From Parvularculaceae bacterium (lineage in GTDB: Bacteria; Pseudomonadota; Alphaproteobacteria; Caulobacterales; Parvularculaceae), in the NCBI GenBank assembly GCA_021776475.1, contig JAJFFV010000005.1, positions 1,426,001-1,490,000 on the forward strand: a DNA stretch of 64,000 nt. Direction: 5' to 3'. Numbering within the stretch: the stretch's first letter is position 1; each line of letters opens with the position of its first letter. The translations under genes were made by a program, and so were the position numbers. Shown here piece after piece: positions 52,657 to 60,861 of this stretch. A model generated the notes under the pieces. That model did no database searches. It was not told the DNA's origin and saw only the letters and a program-made list of their open reading frames with translations.

Positions 52657-53355
52657 ATGACTGAATTTATTGACCAGCCGTCGCCCAATCATGATGAACG
52701 CCGCTCAGCGATAGACATGCTCGTCCTGCATTACACAGGCATGCAAACCGGGGCGGCGGCGATTGCGCGTCTCTGCGATCCTGCTTCCAAGGTCAGTGCC
52801 CATTATGTTGTTGAGGACGATGGTCGGATTTTCCGGTTGGTGCCGGAACAGCGGCGCGCCTGGCATGCCGGGGTTTCCCATTGGCAAGGGCAGAACGGGG
52901 TCAATGATGTCTCCATCGGCATCGAAATCGTCAATCCGGGACATGAATGGGGCTACAGGCCGTTTCCAGACCTGCAGATCAATGCGCTGTTACTGCTGGT
53001 GCAGGAAATTTGTCGCCGCTGGAATATCCAGAAAACCCGTGTCATAGGTCACGCCGATGTTGCACCAGGACGCAAAGACGATCCAGGCGAGCTTTTTCCG
53101 TGGCAGCGTTTGGCTGACAAAGGCTTAAGCATCGCCCCGGCGGACCCGCGTAAGATAGCCAGTAATCCGGTCCCCGACCATCAGGCTTGTCTTCGGATGT
53201 TGCGTGAAATTGGCTATGCCCTGGATAGTAATCAGCATACCGCAGCAACGCTGGCATTTCAGCGCCACTTCTTTCCACCGGCACTCGGCCGGGGCCTTGA
53301 CCGGGCTACCCGTCAGGCCCTTGTTGAGGTACACGCCCGGTTTACAAACCCCTAA
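52657..53355 (+). CDS. N-acetylmuramoyl-L-alanine amidase (AmpD/AmiD type)
   Basis: The 232-residue Amidase_2 protein has the zinc His in MLVLHYTGMQTG, the second metal ligand region IGHADVAPGRKDDPGELFPW (His, Asp; catalytic Lys), and VSAHYVVEDDGRIFRLVPEQ and HAGVSHWQGQNGVNDVSIGI in between. A C-terminal peptidoglycan-binding segment (about 165-225) follows. AmpD and AmiD cleave the MurNAc-L-Ala bond in muropeptide recycling. No signal peptide is present, which favours the cytosolic AmpD role. The gene follows the DMT transporter with a three-base gap. Confidence 0.9.
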   Translation: MTEFIDQPSPNHDERRSAIDMLVLHYTGMQTGAAAIARLCDPASKVSAHYVVEDDGRIFRLVPEQRRAWHAGVSHWQGQNGVNDVSIGIEIVNPGHEWGYRPFPDLQINALLLLVQEICRRWNIQKTRVIGHADVAPGRKDDPGELFPWQRLADKGLSIAPADPRKIASNPVPDHQACLRMLREIGYALDSNQHTAATLAFQRHFFPPALGRGLDRATRQALVEVHARFTNP

Positions 53356-53452
53356 CAGCATCCCTCAAATCCTGACTGGCGCCCGCACGGCATTTTAACG
53401 AAGTTTGTTTACCTTAACGGATATTAGCCGTGTTGAGTTGAGGTTAGTAAAG

Positions 53453-53968
53453 ATGCGTACAGGACTGATTTTTTGTGTGTCGGCGGTAACACTATTGTCT
53501 GCTTGCACGGTAGGTCCCAAACCTTTTGGGAAAAATGAAATTTACAACGGCGTAGAAACCGAGAGCACAAGCTCGATCCAGATCGCCGCACCCGATCAGT
53601 GCTTTGAACCAGAGGCACAGACAGGCGCCCCTTCGGCTTTTCATCGTGAATCAATTATCGATCAACCAGTTTTGGTGCAGCGTAAATCGATGAAAGTGCC
53701 ATCGGCGCCGATCGCCAACCGGAATTTTTACTGCGCCGCCTTCCATTATTCGGTTGATGAAAAAGGCCGGGTAAAAGATATCCTCACCCTTTATGATTCT
53801 CATCCGGGCCTCGGCGGCATCAACTTTGCAAAAGCTGCAGAACAGACATTGAAAGACTGGCGCTATCAGCCGGGCCTGGTCGACAAGGCACCGGCCAAGT
53901 ATACCGGCCTGAAAACAGTCTTTTATTACGCTTTCGATGGGGCTGAGACAGTCGGCATGATCAGGTAG
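53453..53968 (+). CDS. TonB C-terminal-domain lipoprotein
   Basis: The 171-residue protein has a lipoprotein signal (MRTGLIFCVSAVTLLSAC). The C-terminal half, 'NFYCAAFHYSVDEKGRVKDI' and 'LKDWRYQPGLVDKAPAKYTG', resembles the TonB-C-like fold found in periplasmic energy-transducing or scaffold proteins. The start at the ATG at 53453 has GAGGTTAGTAAAG upstream. A strong intrinsic terminator follows. It has no TonB-type Pro-rich linker, so it is unlikely to be TonB itself. Confidence 0.75.
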   Translation: MRTGLIFCVSAVTLLSACTVGPKPFGKNEIYNGVETESTSSIQIAAPDQCFEPEAQTGAPSAFHRESIIDQPVLVQRKSMKVPSAPIANRNFYCAAFHYSVDEKGRVKDILTLYDSHPGLGGINFAKAAEQTLKDWRYQPGLVDKAPAKYTGLKTVFYYAFDGAETVGMIR

Positions 53969-54044
53969 GCCATTTTGACTGTCTACGCGCTGTGTTGGGG
54001 ATGCAGCGTATGAACGAGCGGGGGCTCGTGGTGGGTGTGAGAAG

Positions 54045-54076
54045 TCCGCTGGTGTTTGGGGCACCGGCGGATTTTT
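54045..54076 (+). terminator. strong intrinsic terminator
   Basis: TCCGCTGGTG (54045-54054) pairs with CACCGGCGGA (54062-54071), 10 pairs with one G-T, around a TTTGGGG loop, then TTTTTCATTTTT. It terminates the lipoprotein transcript. Confidence 0.85.
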
Positions 54077-54205
54077 CATTTTTGAGCCGCAATAATTATC
54101 CAAAACGCCGCCACTTTAGCACCTCAGCTATGCCGCTCTACCGGCCGCTGACATAGGCCCAAAATGGGCGCTTGATAATCGTCAACGATACCCGGATCGG
54201 AACAT

Positions 54206-54484
54206 TTACGTCCCTGCCCACGGTGTCCCAAAGATACCAACGGCAAATTCCATCCAAACTAACACTAACCCTATGCCAATGCCGGCAACCAACGCGATAC
54301 GGTAAAAGCGCCCACGCACCCTCAGCATTACGAAATTGATCAAGATGCCAACGCCAAACAGTAGCACGCCAGCAAGGATGAAGTCCCCAAGTGCCCACTG
54401 CACCTGCTCAATGAACTGCATGGCGAGCAATGGAATCAATAACACAAAAGCAACAATGAGCGCGATGATGACGATTCTTTTCAT
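54206..54484 (-). CDS. small membrane protein
   Basis: The 92-residue protein from the ATG at 54484 (GGGAG upstream) has three hydrophobic segments: 'MKRIVIIALIVAFVLLIPLL', FILAGVLLFGVGILINFVML and the last, 'IALVAGIGIGLVLVWMEFAV'. An upstream ATG at 54550 adds polar residues. I do not recognise a family. It lies 96 bases downstream of the next gene on the same strand and probably shares its transcript. Confidence 0.65.
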   Translation of the reverse strand: MKRIVIIALIVAFVLLIPLLAMQFIEQVQWALGDFILAGVLLFGVGILINFVMLRVRGRFYRIALVAGIGIGLVLVWMEFAVGIFGTPWAGT

Positions 54485-54580
54485 GAGGCTCCCTTGATCG
54501 TTCATTGGGTGAACGAACGCAGATTGGCAACAAATCGGTACGGACATCAACCCGTTTCAAGCACGTCGGCATTTCACCAT

Positions 54581-54889
54581 TTACAACATTTCCGACGGTA
54601 TCAGAGCTGGTCCGACAATAATAAGCCCTAACGGCCACCATTCCAGATGCCCATTGTCGCGCCGCGGTAACCCGAGACGATACATCTGCGCCAGAAAACC
54701 GAGGCCCAGCCCGAAAATCGATACCGTAAACAAGAGGTTGCCGGTCTGATCAACGGCACCAGCATGAAGCCGGATTAACGGATATATGGACAGGACAAGC
54801 CAGGCCGCGACCCACCAGAACCGGGACACGATCAGGGTTCCGCCGAAGAAAACAACATAAAGCATAATTGGCGCGGCCGCTGACATCAT
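54581..54889 (-). CDS. polytopic membrane protein
   Basis: The 102-residue protein has three to four membrane segments ('IMLYVVFFGGTLIVSRFWWV', AAWLVLSIYPLIRLH, LFTVSIFGLGLGFLAQMYRL, 'WWPLGLIIVGPALIPSEML'). GGAAACGCTC precedes the ATG. No motif identifies it. Together with the next gene it forms a two-gene membrane-protein unit opposite the TonB-domain lipoprotein. Confidence 0.65.
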   Translation of the reverse strand: MMSAAAPIMLYVVFFGGTLIVSRFWWVAAWLVLSIYPLIRLHAGAVDQTGNLLFTVSIFGLGLGFLAQMYRLGLPRRDNGHLEWWPLGLIIVGPALIPSEML

Positions 54890-55000
54890 GAGCGTTTCCT
54901 ATCGCGAAATTGACGCAAATGACAATGCCATGGATGTACTCTGTCGAATAGCTTTGGCCGCCGTGCTTTGGATGAATCTTTCAAAACCGGGCGGGAACAC

Positions 55001-55032
55001 AAAATAGAGAATGATCCGGCGGATCATTCTCT
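55001..55032 (-). terminator. perfect 13-bp inverted repeat, minus-strand terminator candidate
   Basis: AGAGAATGATCCG (55006-55018), one G, then CGGATCATTCTCT (55020-55032). On the minus strand it is followed by ATTTTG, so it could terminate a leftward transcript such as that of the small 55080-55145 frame. It could equally be a protein-binding palindrome. Confidence 0.5.
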
Positions 55033-55079
55033 TGTGGACCGCTCCAGGCAGCCAACGAGGCGCGCAACAATAACACCGC

Positions 55080-55145
55080 TCAGCTTGTCAGCCGATAGAT
55101 AACTGCAGCAACGCTGGCCAGTAGCAGCAGACCGTGGCGCCCCAA
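55080..55145 (-). CDS. candidate 21-residue leftward peptide with TTG start
   Basis: A leftward frame from a TTG at 55145 reads MGRHGLLLLASVAAVIYRLT plus Ser. GAGGT lies eight bases upstream. It is hydrophobic with a basic start and end, as in small membrane peptides, and the palindromic terminator follows 47 bases later. The start codon is weak and no homologue can be named. Confidence 0.25.
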   Translation of the reverse strand: MGRHGLLLLASVAAVIYRLTS

Positions 55146-55213
55146 TTTGTATTACCTCACGTTAAAATTCCAGCCTCTCGCCTTTTTCCACCGAGGCCGC
55201 TAAGATTATCTCC

Positions 55214-55459
55214 ATGAACCCGTTAGACTCGATCACCGGCGGCAAGGCCGTCCTTGAATATCTCGATGGCGAGTTCGCCATTATCGAGCATGGCGGCTAT
55301 GTGCTGTGTGCGATTACCGGCAAACGCATTGCGCTGGAATCTCTGCGCTATTGGAGCGTCGACAGGCAGGAAGCCTATCTGAATGCCCATATCGCTGTCA
55401 GGGCCATGTATCCGGAAGCAGCAACCGGGGCGGGCAAAGCGCTGCCCGAAAACGCGTAA
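55214..55459 (+). CDS. DUF2093 domain protein
   Basis: The 81-residue protein is full-length for the alphaproteobacterial DUF2093 family: 'KAVLEYLDGEFAIIEHGGYV' (about 11-31), then 'CAITGKRIALESLRYWSVDR' and AYLNAHIAVRAMYP. The function is unknown. In related genomes it lies near cell-envelope genes, as here: the M23 peptidase gene starts 17 bases after its stop. A good ribosome-binding site is not obvious. Confidence 0.9.
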   Translation: MNPLDSITGGKAVLEYLDGEFAIIEHGGYVLCAITGKRIALESLRYWSVDRQEAYLNAHIAVRAMYPEAATGAGKALPENA

Positions 55460-55476
55460 TCATGAGGAGCGACCAG

Positions 55477-56475
55477 ATGCCAATTAACCCAAGCTCAGCC
55501 TTTGCGGCCGTGGTCTTCTCCGCCGTTTTTGTCTGCGGTACAGCGCTGGCACTGCCCCAAAATGATGACAACAAAATCAGCAACCATCCGTCAGATCTGA
55601 AAGCAGCGCTGAAAGCGGCGGGCATGACCAGTACGACATCAGACCTGCCGTCGGCAATGGCAAATACGAAAATTGCCGCCCTCGATACGACTGAACTCAA
55701 AGCTGACGCCGTTCAACCAACCCTTGCTGGTGACATGGCGCAGGGCGGCTTAGTGATTGGGCAAACCCGTCCAGGTTCGATCGTGAAACTTGATGACATC
55801 AGAGTTGATGTTGATGACGAAGGCCGATTCATCTTCGGTTTTGGCCGCGATCATCCTGATACGGCGGTCCTCAACATAACCTATGGTGACGGCACCATCC
55901 TGCCACCCAAAGTTCTGAAAATCGCTTCGCGGGAATTCAAAGAGCAACGGATCGACAATCTTCCAAGCAACAAGGTTGATGAGTTTACACCAGAAGAACT
56001 CAAAAAAATAACAGAAGGGACGGCCAAGAAAAATGCGGCCCGCGCCAATATGCAGCAAAAAGCCGACTGGGTGAGCGGATTTGACTGGCCGGTGACTGGG
56101 ACGATCACTGGTTTGTTTGGCTCGCGACGGATTTTGAACGGTGTGCCACGCCGGCCTCACTCAGGTGTCGATGTTGGCGCGGTTGAAGGTACTGATGTGC
56201 GTGCACCAGCAGACGGCGTTATTACGCTGGCAGATCCCGACATGTATTTTGAAGGCGGACTTGTTTTTATTGACCACGGACAGGGTTTAGAGAGCGCGCT
56301 GATGCACATGTCCCGGCTTGACGTCGTGGCTGGGCAGCGCGTGACCCGCGGTGATATTATCGGCGCTGTTGGGGCGACCGGGCGCGCCACCGGTCCGCAT
56401 ATGCACTGGAGCCTTAAATGGAAAAGCCGGCTTCTCGATGCACAATTGGTCGCACCGGAAATGCCGGAGACATGA
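55477..56475 (+). CDS. secreted M23 family metalloendopeptidase (LytM type)
   Basis: The 332-residue protein is read from the ATG at 55477, which has AGGAG seven bases upstream; an ATG at 55462 is also in frame. The signal peptide ends CGTALA. The C-terminal LytM domain carries HSGVDVGAVEG (H-x(3)-D) and GPHMHWSLKW (H-x-H), and GLVFIDHGQGLESALMHMSR. A linker, with many Lys and an EELKKITEGTAKKNAARAN helix, may form a coiled coil. It should cleave peptidoglycan cross-bridges in the periplasm. The Kazal lipoprotein overlaps its stop by ATGA. Confidence 0.92.
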   Translation: MPINPSSAFAAVVFSAVFVCGTALALPQNDDNKISNHPSDLKAALKAAGMTSTTSDLPSAMANTKIAALDTTELKADAVQPTLAGDMAQGGLVIGQTRPGSIVKLDDIRVDVDDEGRFIFGFGRDHPDTAVLNITYGDGTILPPKVLKIASREFKEQRIDNLPSNKVDEFTPEELKKITEGTAKKNAARANMQQKADWVSGFDWPVTGTITGLFGSRRILNGVPRRPHSGVDVGAVEGTDVRAPADGVITLADPDMYFEGGLVFIDHGQGLESALMHMSRLDVVAGQRVTRGDIIGAVGATGRATGPHMHWSLKWKSRLLDAQLVAPEMPET

Positions 56476-56819
56476 GACCGGCATACCCATTTGTTTTAAT
56501 CCTTATACTGCTTATAAGTGCCTGTGTGAAAATTGACAACAGCGCGCGGCAATCTAAGGCCAACAAAGATCGGGCCACTGGCGAAATGTGTGGCGGCATC
56601 GCCGGGTTGCAGTGTGGCAGCGAGAAAGATTATTGTGCCATGCAAATCGCACAGTGCCGCGAGATCGCTGACGCCGCTGGTGTCTGCGCTGTGAAGCCAC
56701 AATTCTGCACACGGGATTATCGACCGGTTTGCGGCTGCGATGGCAACACATATAGCAACGCCTGCGGCGCGGCTTCACAAGGTGTCAGTATTCAGTACGC
56801 GGGCGCTTGCCGCGAATAG
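56472..56819 (+). CDS. Kazal-type protease-inhibitor lipoprotein
   Basis: The 115-residue protein has a lipobox (LLISAC, Cys18) and two Cys-rich parts. The first, MCGGIAGLQCGSEKDYC, is a Cys-rich segment commonly seen before bacterial Kazal domains. The second, CTRDYRPVCGCDGNTYSNAC and the closing YAGACRE, is a Kazal_1 domain with six cysteines and the PVCG-DG-TY-N-C pattern. It should sit on the periplasmic face and inhibit serine proteases. Its start overlaps the M23 peptidase stop by ATGA, so the two are translationally coupled. The target protease is unknown. Confidence 0.87.
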   Translation: MRPAYPFVLILILLISACVKIDNSARQSKANKDRATGEMCGGIAGLQCGSEKDYCAMQIAQCREIADAAGVCAVKPQFCTRDYRPVCGCDGNTYSNACGAASQGVSIQYAGACRE

Positions 56820-56826
56820 GTTTGCA

Positions 56827-58716
56827 TCAGGCGTCTTCCGTAAACTGCAGCGTCGCCAACCGGGCATAAATACCGCCCTGTGCTTTCAGTTCCTCATGCG
56901 TCCCGAGTTCCACAATACGCCCGCGGTCCATGACGCCAATTACATCGGCACGGCGAACGGTTGAAAGACGGTGGGCGATCACCAGTGTTGTGCGGTCGGC
57001 GGCAAGCCGCTCCAGCGCTTCTTGCACCTTGCGCTCAGATTCTGCATCAAGTGCCGAGGTCGCCTCATCAAGCAACAGGAGCGGCGCGTCTTTCAAGAAT
57101 GCCCGTGCAAGGGCGATCCGCTGGCGCTGCCCGCCGGACAAATTGCCGCCAGCGTCACCGACATTGGTCTGATATCCATCAGCGAATTCGGTGATAAATT
57201 CATCTGCGGCGGCTGCTTTAGCCGCAGCGATCACTTGATCATCGGTCGCAGTTTCATTGCCAAAACGAATATTCGTCATGATTGTATCATCAAACAGAAC
57301 GGCATCCTGGCTCACTACGGCGATGTGTTCTCGCAATGAAGAAAGCGTCAGACTGCGGATATCCTGCCCGTTGATCAGGATTTCGCCCTCGCGCCAGTCA
57401 TACAGCCGAGGCAGTAGATTGAAGACTGTGGACTTTCCGGCGCCGGATTCACCTACAAGCGCGACAGTTTGTCCGGCCTTGATGTCCAGCGAGAATTCGT
57501 TCAGGGCCGGCTCGTTTGCCGCATACGAAAAACTGACATTGCGAAAAGAAATCGGCACCGCTTTTTTCCCTGCATCAATCACCAGCTGTTCAGCATCGGG
57601 AGCGTCGACAATTTCAGGTTGCCGGTCAATCACCCAGAAAATCCTCTCCAGCGCGGCAAACCCTTCCTGCAGAACCGCGTTGATTGTGCCCACGCTTCGG
57701 GCTGGTGCCGAGAGCAGGGTCAGCGTGATGATGAAGGCGATCAGGCTTTCGGTATCAAGCTCCCCAATAGAGATGCGCCATGCGGCAATCCCGACAATAA
57801 CGGCCACCGCGATTGAGCCAATGACAGTGATCAGCGGTTCGTTGGCCGAACGCGTACGGACGACTTTCATCAAAAGGTCGCGGCGTTCATCAAAAGACTG
57901 ATCTGCCCGATCCCGTTCGTAAGATTCCAGATTATAGGTTTTGACCATCCGGGCACCGCGCATGCTTTCCGTCAACTGGCTGGTCATATCGCCGATCTGT
58001 TCCTGCACACCTGCAGCAAGACGGCGCAGATATTTGCCCAGGATGGTCACCGGCAGTCCGATGCTGGGATAAATCAGGAGAACCACCAGAAACAGAACCC
58101 AGTCGATATAAACCATCACGCCGCAATAGGTGACAAGCAACAGAAGATCGCGCACCGCGTTCGGGGCGCGGGTCAGACTTTCACGCAGGATCGTGGTGTC
58201 GTTGGTAAAACGTGACACGAGTTGCCCGGCACCGTCTTCGCGCGTTTGCGCGTAATCATAATTGAGAAAATTGCCGAACATGGCTTTTTGCAAATCCCGC
58301 AATGTGCCAACTGCCGCAGCCTGGCTCATGATCGCATAGATATAGGAGGTGCCAGCCATCACCAGCCCAACCGCCAGCATCAGCAATGGACCATAGATCA
58401 TAACCGTTTGCAGGCTGGGCGCTGTGCCTACATTTTCCGGCCGCATCTCAAACGCCGAAAAGATCCACCGCGTCAGCAACGGAAAAGCAGCGCTTGCGGC
58501 GGCCAGAAAAACCATAAAGACAAGTGCCCCGGCAAGCTGGCGTGTATACTTTGACATAAAGCCGCGCCACAAACGGCGGGCCAGTTGGGTCGTCGTTGTT
58601 TTGGTGTCGTCGGGTTTGAGCAAATCGCCCTGCCTCCGCGTCCATGCGGTTGATTTCATTGCACTTTGTGCTGCCCCGCGCGGGATTGCAATTAAACCTT
58701 CTGACATCCAGATCAT
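56827..58716 (-). CDS. msbA: MsbA-like lipid A/lipid-exporter ABC transporter (fused TMD-NBD)
   Basis: The 629-residue half-transporter has six membrane segments in about 60-380 and a nucleotide-binding domain after about 385: Walker A LVGESGAGKSTVFNLLPR, signature LSGGQRQRIALARAF, Walker B LLLDEATSALDAES and the H-loop VIAHRLSTVRRADV. Homodimers flip lipid A core across the inner membrane. Its position opposite the lipid A gene block supports this role. The start is uncertain: ATGs at 58716 and 58707, and a later one at 58659, are all possible. Confidence 0.88.
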   Translation of the reverse strand: MIWMSEGLIAIPRGAAQSAMKSTAWTRRQGDLLKPDDTKTTTTQLARRLWRGFMSKYTRQLAGALVFMVFLAAASAAFPLLTRWIFSAFEMRPENVGTAPSLQTVMIYGPLLMLAVGLVMAGTSYIYAIMSQAAAVGTLRDLQKAMFGNFLNYDYAQTREDGAGQLVSRFTNDTTILRESLTRAPNAVRDLLLLVTYCGVMVYIDWVLFLVVLLIYPSIGLPVTILGKYLRRLAAGVQEQIGDMTSQLTESMRGARMVKTYNLESYERDRADQSFDERRDLLMKVVRTRSANEPLITVIGSIAVAVIVGIAAWRISIGELDTESLIAFIITLTLLSAPARSVGTINAVLQEGFAALERIFWVIDRQPEIVDAPDAEQLVIDAGKKAVPISFRNVSFSYAANEPALNEFSLDIKAGQTVALVGESGAGKSTVFNLLPRLYDWREGEILINGQDIRSLTLSSLREHIAVVSQDAVLFDDTIMTNIRFGNETATDDQVIAAAKAAAADEFITEFADGYQTNVGDAGGNLSGGQRQRIALARAFLKDAPLLLLDEATSALDAESERKVQEALERLAADRTTLVIAHRLSTVRRADVIGVMDRGRIVELGTHEELKAQGGIYARLATLQFTEDA

Positions 58717-58768
58717 GCTTTGTCACCCGGCTTGCAAGTGGTTATAAGCCAGCATTCAGTGAAGGATC

Positions 58769-59530
58769 ATGACGTCGCGTATGGCCGCCAGAAAGTCAAA
58801 ACCCAACCCGATTCTCGTCTGGTTTCTTAGTCTGGTCGTGCCCGCCTATATCAGGCTGATTGGCGCGACAACTAAATGGGAAATCATCGGCCAGAAAAAC
58901 TTCGAGGCGGCGCGCGATGCCAATCACGGGATGATTGTTGCTTTTTGGCACAGCCGCATCTTGATGATGGTGAACAAGCGCCGGCATTTTCCAAAAAAAT
59001 TCTGGTTTATGGTGTCCGAACACCGGGACGGTGAACTGATTGTGCAGGCGGTGAAAAGTTTCGACATTTCCTTTGCCCGCGGGTCAGCCAAAAATCCGCG
59101 GAAAAAAGCAGAACAGAAAAGCGGCTCTAACGCTTTTCGAATCCTGCTCAAGGCGCTGAAGGATGGCGATGGCGTCGGCCTGACACCTGACGGTCCGCGC
59201 GGTCCGCGGGAGAAATGTCATGCCGGTGTTGTCCAGCTGGCCAAGATTTCCGGCGTCCCGGTTTATCCTGTGGCGTATGCGACAAAACGGGCTAAATTCT
59301 TCACGACCTGGGACCGGTTTCATTTGCCGCTGCCATTTTCCAAAGGCTGTTATGTTTACGGCGATCCTATCTTTGTAACGGCCGAGACCGAAGAGCAGCT
59401 GGAACAGTCCCGCCAGGATGTTGAGGCGGCAATAAAGCGCGTGACCTGGGAGGCCGACAAGCGCATGGGTCACGCACGAGAGCCACTTGCAGCGAATACG
59501 GAAAAAACCGAAACGGTGCCGTCATTATGA
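58769..59530 (+). CDS. DUF374 family lysophospholipid acyltransferase
   Basis: The 253-residue protein matches the DUF374 (LPLAT) family: 'ANHGMIVAFWHSRILMMVNK' holds the catalytic His with D/S/x, and 'GVGLTPDGPRGPREKCHAGV' is the diagnostic motif, followed by VVQLAKISGVPVYPVAYATK. Members acylate lipid or Kdo-lipid A precursors. It heads the four-gene lipid A unit and overlaps the waaA start by ATGA. No membrane anchor is needed beyond one N-terminal hydrophobic stretch. Confidence 0.88.
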   Translation: MTSRMAARKSKPNPILVWFLSLVVPAYIRLIGATTKWEIIGQKNFEAARDANHGMIVAFWHSRILMMVNKRRHFPKKFWFMVSEHRDGELIVQAVKSFDISFARGSAKNPRKKAEQKSGSNAFRILLKALKDGDGVGLTPDGPRGPREKCHAGVVQLAKISGVPVYPVAYATKRAKFFTTWDRFHLPLPFSKGCYVYGDPIFVTAETEEQLEQSRQDVEAAIKRVTWEADKRMGHAREPLAANTEKTETVPSL

Positions 59531-60846
59531 CCGAAGAGGATAAACCAAGGGACGCCTTGTCTTTGAAAGCCTATCGGGCTGCCTCTGGAATGTTAGGTCC
59601 GGTCACCGATTTTGCGCTCACACAAAGACTGAAGCGCGGCAAAGAGGATCCCGATCGCGTTGAAGAGCGGCGAGGCATTCCTGGCCGGGAGCGCCCGGAC
59701 GGGCCGCTCGTCTGGATCCATGGCGCCAGCGTCGGTGAAAGCCTGTCCATTCTGCCGCTCGTCGAGCGCTTGGCGCATTTGCAATCCGAGTATCGGTTTC
59801 TGGTCACGTCAGGCACGGTTACCTCCGCCCGGTTGATGACCAGTCGCTTGCCGGAGACGGCCATCCACCAATTCGCACCGGTCGACCAGCCCACCTATGT
59901 GAAGAGATTTCTTGATCACTGGCGCCCGGACGCCTCGATTTTTGTTGAATCGGAGCTTTGGCCAAATTTCATTCACTCCACTGCCGAGCGATCCATCCCG
60001 ATGGCTCTGGTCAATGGCCGTATTTCACCCAAGTCTTACAAAAGCTGGAAGCAGCGGCCTGATGCGATTTGTTCCTTGTTGTCATCTTTCAGTATACTGA
60101 TGGCACAGGACAACCAAAACCGAGAGCGCCTAGCTGCGCTCTCCAGGCGTGACGTCGAGATGTTCGGCAATCTCAAAATGGCGGCGCCTGCGCTGCCCGC
60201 CGCGGAGGGCTCCCTTGCCCCACTCCAGGAAATGATCGGCGACCGGCCTATTTGGCTCGCCGCCAGTACCCACCCGGGTGAAGAAGAGGTCGTTCTTGAA
60301 GCGCATAGAAGTGTCAAACAGAAATTTCCCAACCTGCTGACCATCATCGCACCGCGCCATCCAGACCGAGGCGATCAACTGGATCACTTGATCTCCAACA
60401 ACGAACTTGTTCACGCGCGCCGGTCATTGGGAGAGAAAATCGAACCGAGTACGGAAATCTATCTCGCCGACACACTGGGTGAACTGGGTATTTTCTACCG
60501 CATCAGCGATATTGCCTTTGTCGGCGGCAGCATCAGTGAAATCGGTGGCCATAATCCTCTGGAACCGGCGCGGCTGCGCTGTGCTATCCTGTACGGGCCA
60601 CAAATATTCAACTTCATCGAAACCTACCGCGATATGCGTGCCTCCGGCGGTACCGCCCTTGTCAGGAACGAGCGCGATCTGGCTGCCTCCTTGATCCGGT
60701 TGTTGACCGACGATCTGACGCGTGAGGCAATGGCAGAGCGGGCGCAACATTGGGCTAACGACAGCGCCGAAGAGATTCTGGCGAATATCGTTGGAGCGCT
60801 GGATCCGGTACTGCCCCAACCAGGCGTCAGCGCGGACAACGGATAA
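59527..60846 (+). CDS. waaA: 3-deoxy-D-manno-octulosonic acid transferase
   Basis: The 439-residue GT30 enzyme adds Kdo to lipid IVA at the inner membrane. The start overlaps the previous stop (ATGA). Signature regions are 'VWIHGASVGESLSILPLVER' (about 58-78), 'SELWPNFIHSTAERSIPMAL' and the NDP-sugar region IWLAASTHPGEEEVV, FVGGSISEIGGHNPLEPARL. The gene order DUF374-waaA-lpxK-lpxL is typical for alphaproteobacteria. Whether it adds one or two Kdo residues cannot be told. Confidence 0.94.
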   Translation: MTEEDKPRDALSLKAYRAASGMLGPVTDFALTQRLKRGKEDPDRVEERRGIPGRERPDGPLVWIHGASVGESLSILPLVERLAHLQSEYRFLVTSGTVTSARLMTSRLPETAIHQFAPVDQPTYVKRFLDHWRPDASIFVESELWPNFIHSTAERSIPMALVNGRISPKSYKSWKQRPDAICSLLSSFSILMAQDNQNRERLAALSRRDVEMFGNLKMAAPALPAAEGSLAPLQEMIGDRPIWLAASTHPGEEEVVLEAHRSVKQKFPNLLTIIAPRHPDRGDQLDHLISNNELVHARRSLGEKIEPSTEIYLADTLGELGIFYRISDIAFVGGSISEIGGHNPLEPARLRCAILYGPQIFNFIETYRDMRASGGTALVRNERDLAASLIRLLTDDLTREAMAERAQHWANDSAEEILANIVGALDPVLPQPGVSADNG

Positions 60847-60861
60847 AACGGCGTCTTAAGC

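Larger units (their letters stand above)
54890..55213. other. 324-base intergenic region with a long palindrome
   Basis: No conventional gene is present. The region holds a 27-base perfect palindrome (55006-55032) and a candidate small leftward peptide (55080-55145), both listed separately. Confidence 0.5.

Noticed and set aside
54083-54156. Minus-strand stretch with GGTAGAGCGGCATAGCTGAG resembling a tRNA D-arm and anticodon region
   Set aside because: No acceptor stem, no TTC loop and no CCA; the anticodon loop lacks the required U33.
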